64,000 bases of DNA from assembly GCA_965262235.1 (NCBI GenBank), contig OZ253504.1:2914001-2978000 (forward strand), written 5' to 3'. Under the pieces are notes generated by a model. That model had not been told where the DNA came from, did not search any database, and saw only the letters and a list, made by a program, of their open reading frames with translations. This DNA comes from CATQGW01 sp965262235. GTDB taxonomy: Bacteria > Chloroflexota > Dehalococcoidia > Bin125. Position 1 is the first letter of the stretch; the number at the start of each line of letters is the position of its first letter. Shown here piece after piece: positions 8,307-17,699 of this stretch. The translations under genes and the position numbers were made by a program.

Positions 8307-9392
8307 TTAGAAGCTGGTCAGAACGGTGCGGGCGACCTCGCCGGCCTTCATCGCCCGGAACGCCTCGTTGACGTCCTCGAGCCGGCCGGTGCGGGTGACC
8401 ATCTCGTCGAGCTTCAGGCGGCCCTGCATGTAGAAGTCAACCAGCCGCGGCATGTCGATGCGGAAGCGGTTGGAGCCCATGCTCGAGCCCTGCAGCACCT
8501 TCTCGCTGAGGAACTCGTGGCCGTCGATCTCGACCTTCTGGCCGATCGGGATCATCCCGATGATCGTCGCGACGCCGCCGCGCTTGATCGAGTAGAAGGC
8601 CTGCTCGGCGGCCGACTTGAGGCCGATCGCCTCGAACGAGTAGTCGACGCCTTCGCCGTCGGTCATGTCCTTGATCTGGGCGACCGGGTCGCCGTCAGAG
8701 GCGTCGACCGAGTGGGTCGCGCCGAGCTCACGGGCCAGAGCCAGCTTGTGCTCCATGGTGTCGACGGCGATGATCTGGCGCGCGCCGGCGATCCGGGCGC
8801 CCTGGATCGCGGAGAGGCCAACGCCACCCGCGCCGTAGACGACGACGGTCGTACCGGGCTGCACCTTGGCGGTGTTGAGCGCGGCGCCGGCGCCGGTCAT
8901 CACGCCACAGCCGATCAGTGCGGCCTTGTCGAGCGGCATGTCTTCGCGCACATGGACCAGCGCGTTCTCGTGAACCAGCGTGTACTCGGCGTAGGTCGAG
9001 AGGTTGGCGAACTGCGCGACCGGCGCGCCGTTCCAGGAGAGTCGCGGGGCCTCGTCGGGCCGGCGCTGGACCTCAGGGCTGCGGCACAGGTTGGGTCGGC
9101 CGCTCAGGCAGTACGAGCAGTTCCCGCAGAAGACCGACAGGCACATGATGACGTGGTCGCCGGCCTTGAAGTCGTGGACGAGCGAGCCGACCTCAGCAAC
9201 GATGCCCGCGGCCTCGTGACCGAGGATGCCCGGCGATGGGAAGGGGTAGAAGCCGTCCACGAAGTGGAGATCGCTGTGGCAGACGCCCGATGCGGCCGTC
9301 TTGACGAGTACCTCGCGGGGCCCCGGGTCGGCAACGTCGACGTTTTCGATGGTGAGGTCCTGATGCGGACCGTGGAACACTGCTGCTTTCAT
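8307..9392 (-). CDS. Zn-dependent alcohol dehydrogenase (MDR family, class III-like)
   Basis: A 361-residue medium-chain dehydrogenase. Catalytic Zn ligands are visible as C38 in GVCHSD and H59/E60 in LGHEAAG. The structural Zn lobe has four cysteines in CLSVFCGNCSYCLSGRPNLC (about 88-107). The Rossmann motif is VVYGAGGVGLSA followed by the acidic AVDTMEHK, suggesting NAD rather than NADP. Layout resembles the class III and mycothiol/NDMA-dependent alcohol dehydrogenase branch; substrate is uncertain. ATG 9392 is preceded by GAGAGGA at good spacing; upstream in-frame sequence runs into tRNA-Leu and is rejected. It is probably monocistronic, flanked by two tRNA genes on the same strand. Confidence 0.92.
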   Translation of the reverse strand: MKAAVFHGPHQDLTIENVDVADPGPREVLVKTAASGVCHSDLHFVDGFYPFPSPGILGHEAAGIVAEVGSLVHDFKAGDHVIMCLSVFCGNCSYCLSGRPNLCRSPEVQRRPDEAPRLSWNGAPVAQFANLSTYAEYTLVHENALVHVREDMPLDKAALIGCGVMTGAGAALNTAKVQPGTTVVVYGAGGVGLSAIQGARIAGARQIIAVDTMEHKLALARELGATHSVDASDGDPVAQIKDMTDGEGVDYSFEAIGLKSAAEQAFYSIKRGGVATIIGMIPIGQKVEIDGHEFLSEKVLQGSSMGSNRFRIDMPRLVDFYMQGRLKLDEMVTRTGRLEDVNEAFRAMKAGEVARTVLTSF

Positions 9393-9482
9393 CAACTGTC
9401 CTCTCTGATCGGGCGTGCTGCCCGAAACGTGTTGTGTATGCGTGCGCAGTCTAACTGAGCGATCCCTGCGATCCCTGCGACT

Positions 9483-9568
9483 TGGTGCCGGGAGAGGGGC
9501 TCGAACCCCCACGGCCAGGGGCCAGCGGATTTTAAGTCCACCGCGTCTACCGATTTCGCCATCCCGGC
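9483..9568 (-). tRNA. tRNA-Leu(UAA)
   Basis: Minus-strand gene with acceptor GCCGGGA paired to TCCCGGC, discriminator A, encoded CCA, long variable arm and anticodon loop CTTAAAA (UAA). Total 86 nt with CCA, as expected for class II tRNA-Leu. Confidence 0.97.
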
Positions 9569-9650
9569 GGCAAGCTCGCGCGGGTCTCGCGCAGCTCTGA
9601 CGATATCGCGTCGCGCGATGTGTGCCTTGTGCGCCGTGAGCGCTCTGTGA

Positions 9651-12098
9651 TCAACGCTCGGTGGTCCAGACGATCGCTGCCCCGTCGGTGACGATCGTGA
9701 TCCGTCCGTGAGTCGCGGTCTGGAGCGTCGCGATCTCGTGGCGCTCGAGCAGCGCGAGCACATCCGGGTGCGGGTGCCCGTGCGGATTCGACGCGCCGGC
9801 GCTGATCGCGGCGAGCGACGGCCGAACGCGGCGCAGCACCAGGTCCGACGTGGAGCCGCCGCTGCCGTGATGCGGGACCTTCAGGACGGCGGCGCTGAGG
9901 TCGCAGGGCGCCGGCTTGGCGTTCTGGGCGTCGTGGGCGTCGTGCTGGCAGACTTGGCCGGCCAGCTCGAACTCCTGCTCAATGCCGATGTCGGCGGGCA
10001 GCAGCGCGGCGAATTCGCCGTAGCGCAGGCGGATGGTGAGGCTGTGAGCGTTGAGGTCCTCGTCCGCTCCGGCTGGGACATTCAGCGGCCAGAGCACGTC
10101 GAGAATCAGGTCCGGCGATGAGCCCGCCCCGGGCAGCACGATCCGCGTGCCGGCCGTGGCCGCGACGACCGGGACGCCGTGCTCCTCCGCGAGCTCGCGC
10201 ATGCGCCGGCCGAGCGCCGCGTCGTCGTGGACCGGGGACACGACGATCCGGCCGATCTCATAGCGGCCGAAGAGGTTGAGCAGCCCTCCGAGGTGATCGA
10301 GCTGCGGGTGCGTGACGACCACCAGGTCGAGGCGCCGTTCGCCGCTGGGCAGCGCGTCGCGCAGCTGGCTCGCAAGCCGGTCAGCGTCGGCGCCGCCGTC
10401 GATCAGGATGCTGTGACCGGCAGGCGTGTGGATCGCGGTGGCGTCGCCCTGCCCGACATCGAGGAAGTGGAGTTCGAGATGCTCGTCGCGGTCGAGCGCG
10501 ACCAACCAGACCGCCGCGCCGGCTGCCGCGAGCAGTCCCGCTGCGAGCACCGGCACGGCTCGCGATGCGGCTCGCGTTCGGGCGGGCGAGGGGCGCAGCA
10601 GCTCATGATCGGGCCGGATCGCGATCAGCGCCATCGCGGCGTAGATCGCGATCACGTGAGCGTGGCCGAAGCCGGGCACGGTCTGTTGGGCGGCGGGCCA
10701 GTCGGCGAGCGACTGGCCGACCAGCGTGAACCAGCGCAGCGGCAGCCACGCCAGCGGCCAGGCCAGCGCGCTGCCCAAGCCCTCCGAGATCATCCCCACG
10801 ACTCCCGTCGCCAGCCCGCCGAGGAACATCCAGGCGAAGAACGGAGCGGTCACCAGGTTGGCGGGCAGGCTGACCAGCGAGACGCGCTCGAAGTGCAGCG
10901 CGATCAACGGGATCGTCGCGGCAATCGCCACGATGTTGATCAGCACCAGGTCCATCGTCGCGCTGCGCAGCCCGCCCTCACCGCTGAGGAAGCGCTGCGA
11001 GAGCGTGGGGCTGAGCGCGGCGATCGCGAGCGTGCCCGCGAACGAGAGCTGGAACGAGATGTCGACCAGCACGCGCGGATCCTGAGCGATCATCGCGGCG
11101 GCCGCGAGCATGATCGCGTAGGGCGCGGCGGCGGGCCGCCCAAGCATGTGCGCGATCACGAAGACGACGGCCATCACCGTGGCGCGCAGCACCGGAGCAT
11201 CGGCGCCGACGAACACGCAGTAGCCGGCGGCCGCGAGGATGGCGAGCAGCCCCGAGGCGCGTCGGCCGACCAGCCAGGCGGTGACTGAGATGACGATCGT
11301 GGCGAGCAGCGTCACGTTGCTGCCCGAGATCACGATCAAGTGCGAGAGTCCGGTCGCATTGAAATCCTCGCGCAGGGGACGGTCGAGCGAGTCGCGGCGG
11401 CCGGCGACCATGCCCTGAGCGACGCCCGCGAGCGGCGGCGGCAGCGCGCGGGCGAGGCTGCGGTTCATCGCGGCGCGCGCGTCGTTGAGGGCGCGGCGCG
11501 TCCAGCTGACGCTGCCCTGCCCGATCACGCGGGCGGAGGTCGCCTCGCCGATCGCGCTGACGCGTGCGCGAGCGACGTAATCGCTCCAGTTCCCCGACCG
11601 TTCGGCATCGCGCAACTGGGTGAACCCAACCAGCTCGACGCGATCGCCAAGCGCGACCGAGGTGGCCAGGGGCAGCCGCACCAAGAGGTCCAGTTCGGCC
11701 GGCGTTTGCTCGTCGGCGAGCCGGATCTGCTCGGCCCGGACGCGAAGCTCGACGCGCTGAAACGTTCGGCGCGGCTGCGCCGTCACGACGCCGATCACGG
11801 TCAGCGGCTGCTCGGCGACCGCTGCGCTCTGCGGGTCAAACGCCGCGGGCGCAGCGGCGCTCGTCTGCTCGAGCCGCCACGCGCCCGCGGCCAGCGCGAG
11901 CGGTGTGAGCAGCAGCAGCGCGATCGTGAGCCGCGCCTCCGGGCGATGCCGCCAGACGCGCGAGGCGCTGAGCCCGCTCGTCGCCGCTGCGGCGAACAGT
12001 GCGACGGGCAGCCAGCCGGAGTCGACTTCCGCGACGCCGACCCCGGCCACGAAGGCCAACGACCAAAGCATCAGCGGGGCCTGATAGAGGCGGCTCAT
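9651..12098 (-). CDS. comEC: ComEC/Rec2 DNA-uptake channel
   Basis: An 815-residue polytopic membrane protein that carries single-stranded DNA across the inner membrane during natural transformation. The N-terminus (residues 1-75) has two or more membrane segments, followed by a DUF4131/OB-like soluble region (to about 240). The Competence domain follows, with many transmembrane helices (about 250-530; GLSHLIVISGSNVTLLA is its hallmark). The C-terminal metallo-beta-lactamase-like domain (about 560-815) carries LHFLDVGQGDA, ILIDGG and THPQLDHLGG. Length and order match the family. The ATG at 12098 overlaps the comEA stop by 4 nt (ATGA). Confidence 0.95.
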   Translation of the reverse strand: MSRLYQAPLMLWSLAFVAGVGVAEVDSGWLPVALFAAAATSGLSASRVWRHRPEARLTIALLLLTPLALAAGAWRLEQTSAAAPAAFDPQSAAVAEQPLTVIGVVTAQPRRTFQRVELRVRAEQIRLADEQTPAELDLLVRLPLATSVALGDRVELVGFTQLRDAERSGNWSDYVARARVSAIGEATSARVIGQGSVSWTRRALNDARAAMNRSLARALPPPLAGVAQGMVAGRRDSLDRPLREDFNATGLSHLIVISGSNVTLLATIVISVTAWLVGRRASGLLAILAAAGYCVFVGADAPVLRATVMAVVFVIAHMLGRPAAAPYAIMLAAAAMIAQDPRVLVDISFQLSFAGTLAIAALSPTLSQRFLSGEGGLRSATMDLVLINIVAIAATIPLIALHFERVSLVSLPANLVTAPFFAWMFLGGLATGVVGMISEGLGSALAWPLAWLPLRWFTLVGQSLADWPAAQQTVPGFGHAHVIAIYAAMALIAIRPDHELLRPSPARTRAASRAVPVLAAGLLAAAGAAVWLVALDRDEHLELHFLDVGQGDATAIHTPAGHSILIDGGADADRLASQLRDALPSGERRLDLVVVTHPQLDHLGGLLNLFGRYEIGRIVVSPVHDDAALGRRMRELAEEHGVPVVAATAGTRIVLPGAGSSPDLILDVLWPLNVPAGADEDLNAHSLTIRLRYGEFAALLPADIGIEQEFELAGQVCQHDAHDAQNAKPAPCDLSAAVLKVPHHGSGGSTSDLVLRRVRPSLAAISAGASNPHGHPHPDVLALLERHEIATLQTATHGRITIVTDGAAIVWTTER

Positions 12099-12526
12099 GG
12101 AGGCGTCTCGCGGATGCTCAGCATCACCAGCGGTGCGATCTCCGAGAGCTGCGAGTCGCTCAGGATGCCAAGCGCCACGAGTTCGCTGAGCGAGCGGATC
12201 GGCTGCTGCTCGCGCCGCTCGATGATCGCCAGCGCCGTGGTCCGTCCGATGCCCGGCAGCGCTTCGAGCTCGGCGCGCGTCGCGTAGTTCAGGTCGACGC
12301 GGATCGATGCCGCCGGGTCGCTGGGGAATCCGACCAAGGACCCGTCGTGCGTGATCAGCAGCTCGGGTGGTTCGTCGAGTCGGACGAGCGCGAGGGCGAT
12401 CAAGCCCGCCACCAACAGCGCCGCGAACACTCCCGAGGGCAGCCAGATCAGGTGCCGCCGGATCCACGGTGCGATCAGCTCGCGGTGATACGGTGACTCG
12501 GCGTTGACGATCTGCTCAGACGACAC
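12095..12526 (-). CDS. comEA: ComEA-like helix-hairpin-helix protein, short form
   Basis: A 143-residue protein with a cytoplasmic N-terminus (1-27), one membrane helix (about 28-48, IWLPSGVFAALLVAGLIALA) and a C-terminal helix-hairpin-helix DNA-binding region. The latter starts at VDLNYATRAELEALPGIG (about 77-94) and has a second hairpin to residue 135. ComEA binds incoming double-stranded DNA outside the membrane. The SLBB segment usually found between membrane helix and HhH is reduced to about 25 residues, and the HhH asparagine motif reads LNYA instead of LNTA. GTG start. It overlaps comEC, supporting the assignment. Confidence 0.85.
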   Translation of the reverse strand: MSSEQIVNAESPYHRELIAPWIRRHLIWLPSGVFAALLVAGLIALALVRLDEPPELLITHDGSLVGFPSDPAASIRVDLNYATRAELEALPGIGRTTALAIIERREQQPIRSLSELVALGILSDSQLSEIAPLVMLSIRETPP

Positions 12527-12572
12527 GCACTCAAGGTATCCGTAGTTCTAGTTGGAAGATCGGAACGGTGTA

Positions 12573-13487
<915 letters not shown>

Positions 13488-13544
13488 GTTACGGTCGAGC
13501 TGCCGGGGCGACTTCTCGGGCCGGCCATACGCGAGGATCGTGTT

Positions 13545-14444
13545 GTGGGTGGTCTGATCGGCGATGTCGACGCCGCGTTCGGCGGCTTCGGATGGACGAG
13601 CCTCTTCGAGGTCACCGGGATCACGCTCGTTCTCTATCTGACGCTGCGGCTGCTGCGCGGCACCACGGCGATGAGCGTCGTGCGCGGCATGGTGATCGTC
13701 GTGCTGGTCGTGACAGTGCTGGCCCGCGTGGTCGATTCCGTGGTGCTGGACTGGATCATCGACAACGCCCTGGCGGTGTTGCTGATTTTGGTGTTGGTCG
13801 TGTTCCAGCCTGAACTGCGGCGCGCGCTCGAACACGTCGGTCGGGCCGGCGCGCTGCGGCCGCGGATCGGCGTCGGTCAGGCGTACGACGAGCTGATTCC
13901 GATGGTCGCGACGGTGGCGGCGCGCCTCTCGCGCGAGCGGATCGGCGCGCTGATCGTCTTCGAGCGCCAGACCGGCCTGGAAGAGCTGGCCGACGCCGGG
14001 GTGCGGATCGGGGCTGCGCCGTCGGCAGACCTGCTGGCCAGCATCTTCCACCCGGGCGCGGCGTTGCACGACGGGGCGGTGCTGCTGCGGCCGCGCGAGG
14101 TGATCGCCGCGGCCTGCATTCTGCCCAGCTCGACCGGCGGGCACGCGGAACGCGGCCTGGTCGGCGGGAACGGCGTGCAGAGCTTCGGCACCCGGCACCT
14201 CGCGGCGATCAGCGTGACCGAGCAGACCGATGCGATCGCGGTGGTGGTCTCGGAGGAGACGGGCGTGATCTCGCTCGCCGAGGGCGGCGAGATCACCCAG
14301 GGTCTCGGGGCCCCCGAGCTGGAGCAGCAACTCTCGCGACTGCTGCGCGCGGGACGTGGTCGTGTTGCGCCGTTTCTGACCGATCGTGGGGCTCAGAGCA
14401 GCGCGTCGGATCCTGACGCAGGTGCAGCGCCGGCCGGCTCATAA
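13545..14444 (+). CDS. cdaA: Membrane diadenylate cyclase CdaA-like, variant RHL motif
   Basis: A 299-residue protein with three N-terminal membrane helices (about residues 20-85) and a cytoplasmic DAC domain (about 100-250) that would condense two ATP to c-di-AMP. The DGA motif is present at 176-178 in FHPGAALHDGAVLL. The second motif is normally RHR but reads R217-H218-L219 in SFGTRHLAAISVTE. The flanking TDAIAVVVSEETGVIS is normal. GTG start at 13545. It overlaps cdaR by 1 nt (TAATG), the usual cdaA-cdaR arrangement. The altered residue lies in the nucleotide-binding motif, so activity should not be assumed. Confidence 0.92.
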   Translation: MGGLIGDVDAAFGGFGWTSLFEVTGITLVLYLTLRLLRGTTAMSVVRGMVIVVLVVTVLARVVDSVVLDWIIDNALAVLLILVLVVFQPELRRALEHVGRAGALRPRIGVGQAYDELIPMVATVAARLSRERIGALIVFERQTGLEELADAGVRIGAAPSADLLASIFHPGAALHDGAVLLRPREVIAAACILPSSTGGHAERGLVGGNGVQSFGTRHLAAISVTEQTDAIAVVVSEETGVISLAEGGEITQGLGAPELEQQLSRLLRAGRGRVAPFLTDRGAQSSASDPDAGAAPAGS

Positions 14445-15700
14445 TGCGACGCGTTCGATTCTCGGGGCTCGTGCAGGAAGCGACACTGCTCGGCACCGTG
14501 GTGGTGCTCGCGCTGGTCGTCTGGTTCGTGATCACCGACGCGGAGAATCAAGAGATCGAGCAGCCGCTCGGTTTCAGCCTGCCGGTGCGGGTGCTCAATC
14601 TCGCCTCGGGTCTGGCCAGCGCCAACGATCCGCTGCCCGTCTCCGTCACCGTGGTGGGCAAGCGCAGCGCGCTGGAGTCGGTATCCCCGGACGACTTTTC
14701 GGCCACGATCGACGCGCGCGGGCGTGCGGCCGGACAACACAGCCTGCCGGTCCGCGCTGAGTCGCTGCGCGAGGACGTGCGCGTTCGCGCGGTGCAGCCC
14801 GAGACAGCCGTGTTGACATTCCAGGAGCTGGTCGAGCGCGAAGTGCCGGTGCGGGTTGAGACGGCGAACCCACCGCCGCTCGGCTTCCGCGTCGACGAGC
14901 TCACCGTGGACCCCGACCGCGTGATCATCACCGGGATCGCGCAGGACGTCGAGCAGGTGGCGGCGGCGGTGGCGCGCATGGATCTGGCGGCGGCGACGGT
15001 CTCCCTGGAGGCCGACGTGCAGCTCGAGGCGCGCACCAGCAGCGGCGCCGCGGTGGCGGGAATTGAGGTCCGGCCGCGCTTTGCGAGGGTCACGGCGCCA
15101 ATCACCCAGGAGGTCTTCAGGCGGCTCGTAGCGGTCAGGCCGGTGGTCCAGGGCATTCCGCGTTCGGGCTATCGGGTGCTGGATATTCGAGTCGAGCCGC
15201 CGACGGTCGAGCTGCTGGTACCGCTCGGCGGGATCGGCGACGACGAGGCGATCCCCACTGAGGTGATCGACATCACCGATCGGCGCACGTCGGTGCGGCG
15301 GCTGGTGCCGCTCGATCTCGGCGAGTCGGCGACGGCCGGCCAGACGGAAGTGTTGGTCACCGTCACCATCGAGGTGATCGAAGCGACGGTGCGGCTCTCG
15401 ACCGCTGTGCTGGTCGAAGGCCTCGCGGACGGCATGGAGGTCTTGCTGATCTCGCCGGAGTTGGTCGGCGTGGAGCTGCGCGGTCCGGCTGAGGATGTCG
15501 CGCTGCTCGAGGGTCCGCTGGAGGTCGTGGTGGCCGACGTTTCCGGTCTTGGGCCGGGGAGGCATACCGTGGAGATAACGGCGACCGCACCTGCGGGGAT
15601 GACCGTCATCGGGCTGTTGCCTCGCGTTGTCACCGTGGTGCTGATCAGCACACCGGAGCCGGCGGTCGAGGAGGAGGAGGAGGAGGGCGCGGATGAGTGA
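14444..15700 (+). CDS. cdaR: YbbR-domain protein, CdaA regulator CdaR
   Basis: A 418-residue protein with one N-terminal membrane helix (about 10-30, TLLGTVVVLALVVWFVITD) followed by four YbbR repeats outside the membrane and a Glu-rich tail (EEEEEE near 410). YbbR proteins bind and tune CdaA. Here the gene directly follows cdaA with overlapping stop/start, supporting the same role. The coding sequence runs 8 nt into der, and its GAGGAGGAGG tail also serves as the der ribosome-binding site. Confidence 0.9.
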   Translation: MRRVRFSGLVQEATLLGTVVVLALVVWFVITDAENQEIEQPLGFSLPVRVLNLASGLASANDPLPVSVTVVGKRSALESVSPDDFSATIDARGRAAGQHSLPVRAESLREDVRVRAVQPETAVLTFQELVEREVPVRVETANPPPLGFRVDELTVDPDRVIITGIAQDVEQVAAAVARMDLAAATVSLEADVQLEARTSSGAAVAGIEVRPRFARVTAPITQEVFRRLVAVRPVVQGIPRSGYRVLDIRVEPPTVELLVPLGGIGDDEAIPTEVIDITDRRTSVRRLVPLDLGESATAGQTEVLVTVTIEVIEATVRLSTAVLVEGLADGMEVLLISPELVGVELRGPAEDVALLEGPLEVVVADVSGLGPGRHTVEITATAPAGMTVIGLLPRVVTVVLISTPEPAVEEEEEEGADE

Positions 15701-17072
15701 AGCAGCGGCGACGGTTGAGATTCGTGAGGCCGAGCTACCTCGGGTCGCGATCGTGGGGCGGCCCAACGTGGGCAAATCGACGCTCTTCAATCGGCTGGTG
15801 CGACGCCGTCAGGCGATCGTGCGCGGCGAACCAGGCACGACGCGGGACCGCAACTACGGCAACGCCGAGTGGCGCGGGCGGCATTTCACGGTGATCGACA
15901 CCGGCGGTCTGCTCGGCGAGCAGCTGACCGGCCCCTACGCCGAACCGGTCGCCAGCCAGGTGCAGCAGGCCGTGCGCGAGGCGGATGCGATCGTGCTGGT
16001 GGTCGACGTGCAGGCCGGCGTCGTGCCGGCCGACGCGGAGGTCGCGGACCTGCTGCGGCGCGTCGAGCAGCCCGTCACCGTCTGCGTGAACAAGGCCGAC
16101 AACGAGCGCTACGCGCTGAGCATCGACGAATTCTTCGGCCTGGGGTTGGGCGACCCTATTGCGATCAGCGCGCACCACGGGCGCTACATCGATGATCTGC
16201 TCGATCGCGTGATCGCCGATCTGCCCGAGCGCGCGCCCGATCAGCCAGAGCAGGTCGCCTGTCGGCTGGCGATCATCGGCCGCCCGAACGTGGGCAAATC
16301 GTCGCTGGTCAACGCCCTGCTGCGCGACGAGCGAATGATCGTGAGTGAGGTGCCGGGCACCACGCGTGATGCGATCGATACCGAGCTCACCTTCGAAGGC
16401 AGCTCGGTGGTGCTCGTCGACACTGCCGGCATCAGGCGCCGCGGGCGCGTCGAGCCGGGCGTTGAGCGGGCGTCGGTGCGGCGCGCGGGCGCTGCGGTGC
16501 GGCGCGCTGACGTCGCGGCGATCGTGATCGACGCCAGCCAGGGCATCACCTCGCAGGATCAGCACATCATCGGGATGGCGATCGAAGAGGGCGCGGGGAT
16601 TCTGCTGGTGATGAACAAGCTCGACCTGATCGAGCCGCAGGAGGGCATGCGCGACAGCCGCGCGCGCCAGCTCGCGGGGCGCGCGCGCTTTGTGCCCTGG
16701 GCGCCGATCGTGTGGGTCTCAGCGCTGACCGGCGCCGCGATCGATTCGGTCATCGGGGCGGGGCTGCATGTGGCCGAGCAGCGGCGCTTCCGCGCCTCCA
16801 CGCCGCGGCTCAACTCGATGGTGCGCCAGGCGACGATCGCGCGGCCGCCGGCGACGCTGCGCGGCCGGCCGGTCAAGTTCTTCTACGCCACCCAGACCGG
16901 GATCGAGCCACCGACCTTCCTATTCTTCCTCAACCATCCCGAGGCGCTGCACTTTTCCTACGAGCGCTACCTGCGCCGCAAGCTGCGCGAGACGTTCGGC
17001 TTCGACGGCGCCGCGATCCGCTTGCAGTTCCGCGGTCGCGACGCGGACTCGGTAGACGGGCGACGCCGATGA
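15693..17072 (+). CDS. der: Ribosome-assembly GTPase Der (EngA)
   Basis: A 459-residue protein with two tandem GTPase domains and a C-terminal KH-like domain, needed for 50S subunit maturation. Domain 1 shows GRPNVGKSTLFN (about 22-33), DTGG and NKAD. Domain 2 shows GRPNVGKSSLVN (about 195-206), DTAG and MNKLDL. The C-terminal FFYATQTGIEPPTFLFFLN segment is the usual Der ending. Start ATG 15693 sits behind GAGGAGGAGG within cdaR. The stop overlaps plsY (ATGA). Confidence 0.97.
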   Translation: MSEAAATVEIREAELPRVAIVGRPNVGKSTLFNRLVRRRQAIVRGEPGTTRDRNYGNAEWRGRHFTVIDTGGLLGEQLTGPYAEPVASQVQQAVREADAIVLVVDVQAGVVPADAEVADLLRRVEQPVTVCVNKADNERYALSIDEFFGLGLGDPIAISAHHGRYIDDLLDRVIADLPERAPDQPEQVACRLAIIGRPNVGKSSLVNALLRDERMIVSEVPGTTRDAIDTELTFEGSSVVLVDTAGIRRRGRVEPGVERASVRRAGAAVRRADVAAIVIDASQGITSQDQHIIGMAIEEGAGILLVMNKLDLIEPQEGMRDSRARQLAGRARFVPWAPIVWVSALTGAAIDSVIGAGLHVAEQRRFRASTPRLNSMVRQATIARPPATLRGRPVKFFYATQTGIEPPTFLFFLNHPEALHFSYERYLRRKLRETFGFDGAAIRLQFRGRDADSVDGRRR

Positions 17073-17698
17073 TCGAGGCCTGGATCGTCGGGCTGGGCGT
17101 CGGCTACCTACTCGGTTCGATCCCGACCGGGCTGTGGCTGGGGCGTTGGCGCGGCGGCGTCGACATCCGCGCGAGCGGCAGCGGTCGGACCGGCGCGACC
17201 AACACCTTCCGCAGCCTCGGCGCGCGTTGGTCGGCGACCGTGCTGGTGCTCGACGCGCTGAAGGGCGCGGTCCCGATCCTGGTCGTGATGGCGGTCTGGG
17301 ACAGCCCCACCGGCGACGTGCTGGCCGGCCTGGCGGCGATCGTCGGCCACCAGTTCCCGCTCTACGCCGGCTTCAAGGGCGGGCGCGGCGCGGCCACGGC
17401 GATGGGCGCGTCGCTGCCGATCCTGCCGTTGGCGCTGCTCTTCGCCGTAGTCACGGGCGTCCCGGTACTGCTCTCGGCGCGCGTGGTGTCGCTGGCAGTG
17501 CTGCTCGGCATGACTTCGGCGGCGCTGGGCATCGCGCTGATCACCTGGTTCGGCGCGGGCGCCGACGCCTATGTCGCGTTCGGCGCGGGCGCCTGGGCGC
17601 TGATCGTCTGGGGTCACCGCGACAACATCGAGCGGATCATGGCCGGGACCGAGCGCGTGCTTTCGCGCTCATCGTCCTCGGCGAAGGAGACGGGCTGA
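17069..17698 (+). CDS. plsY: Acyl-phosphate:glycerol-3-phosphate acyltransferase
   Basis: A 209-residue polytopic membrane enzyme that transfers an acyl group from acyl-phosphate to glycerol-3-phosphate, the first step of phospholipid synthesis. Three PlsY motifs are seen: GYLLGSIPTG (about 11-20), SGRTGATNTFRSLG (about 39-52) and HQFPLYAGFKGGRG (about 95-108). It has five predicted membrane segments. The der-plsY-gpsA order is widespread and links this enzyme to GpsA, which supplies its substrate. The ATG overlaps the der stop. Confidence 0.96.
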   Translation: MIEAWIVGLGVGYLLGSIPTGLWLGRWRGGVDIRASGSGRTGATNTFRSLGARWSATVLVLDALKGAVPILVVMAVWDSPTGDVLAGLAAIVGHQFPLYAGFKGGRGAATAMGASLPILPLALLFAVVTGVPVLLSARVVSLAVLLGMTSAALGIALITWFGAGADAYVAFGAGAWALIVWGHRDNIERIMAGTERVLSRSSSSAKETG

Positions 17699-17699
17699 C

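Noticed and set aside
12099..12467. N-terminal extension of comEC through comEA
   Set aside because: The extension is antimotif Arg/Pro-rich sequence in another frame of comEA; ATG 12098 gives the expected ComEC N-terminus with ATGA coupling.
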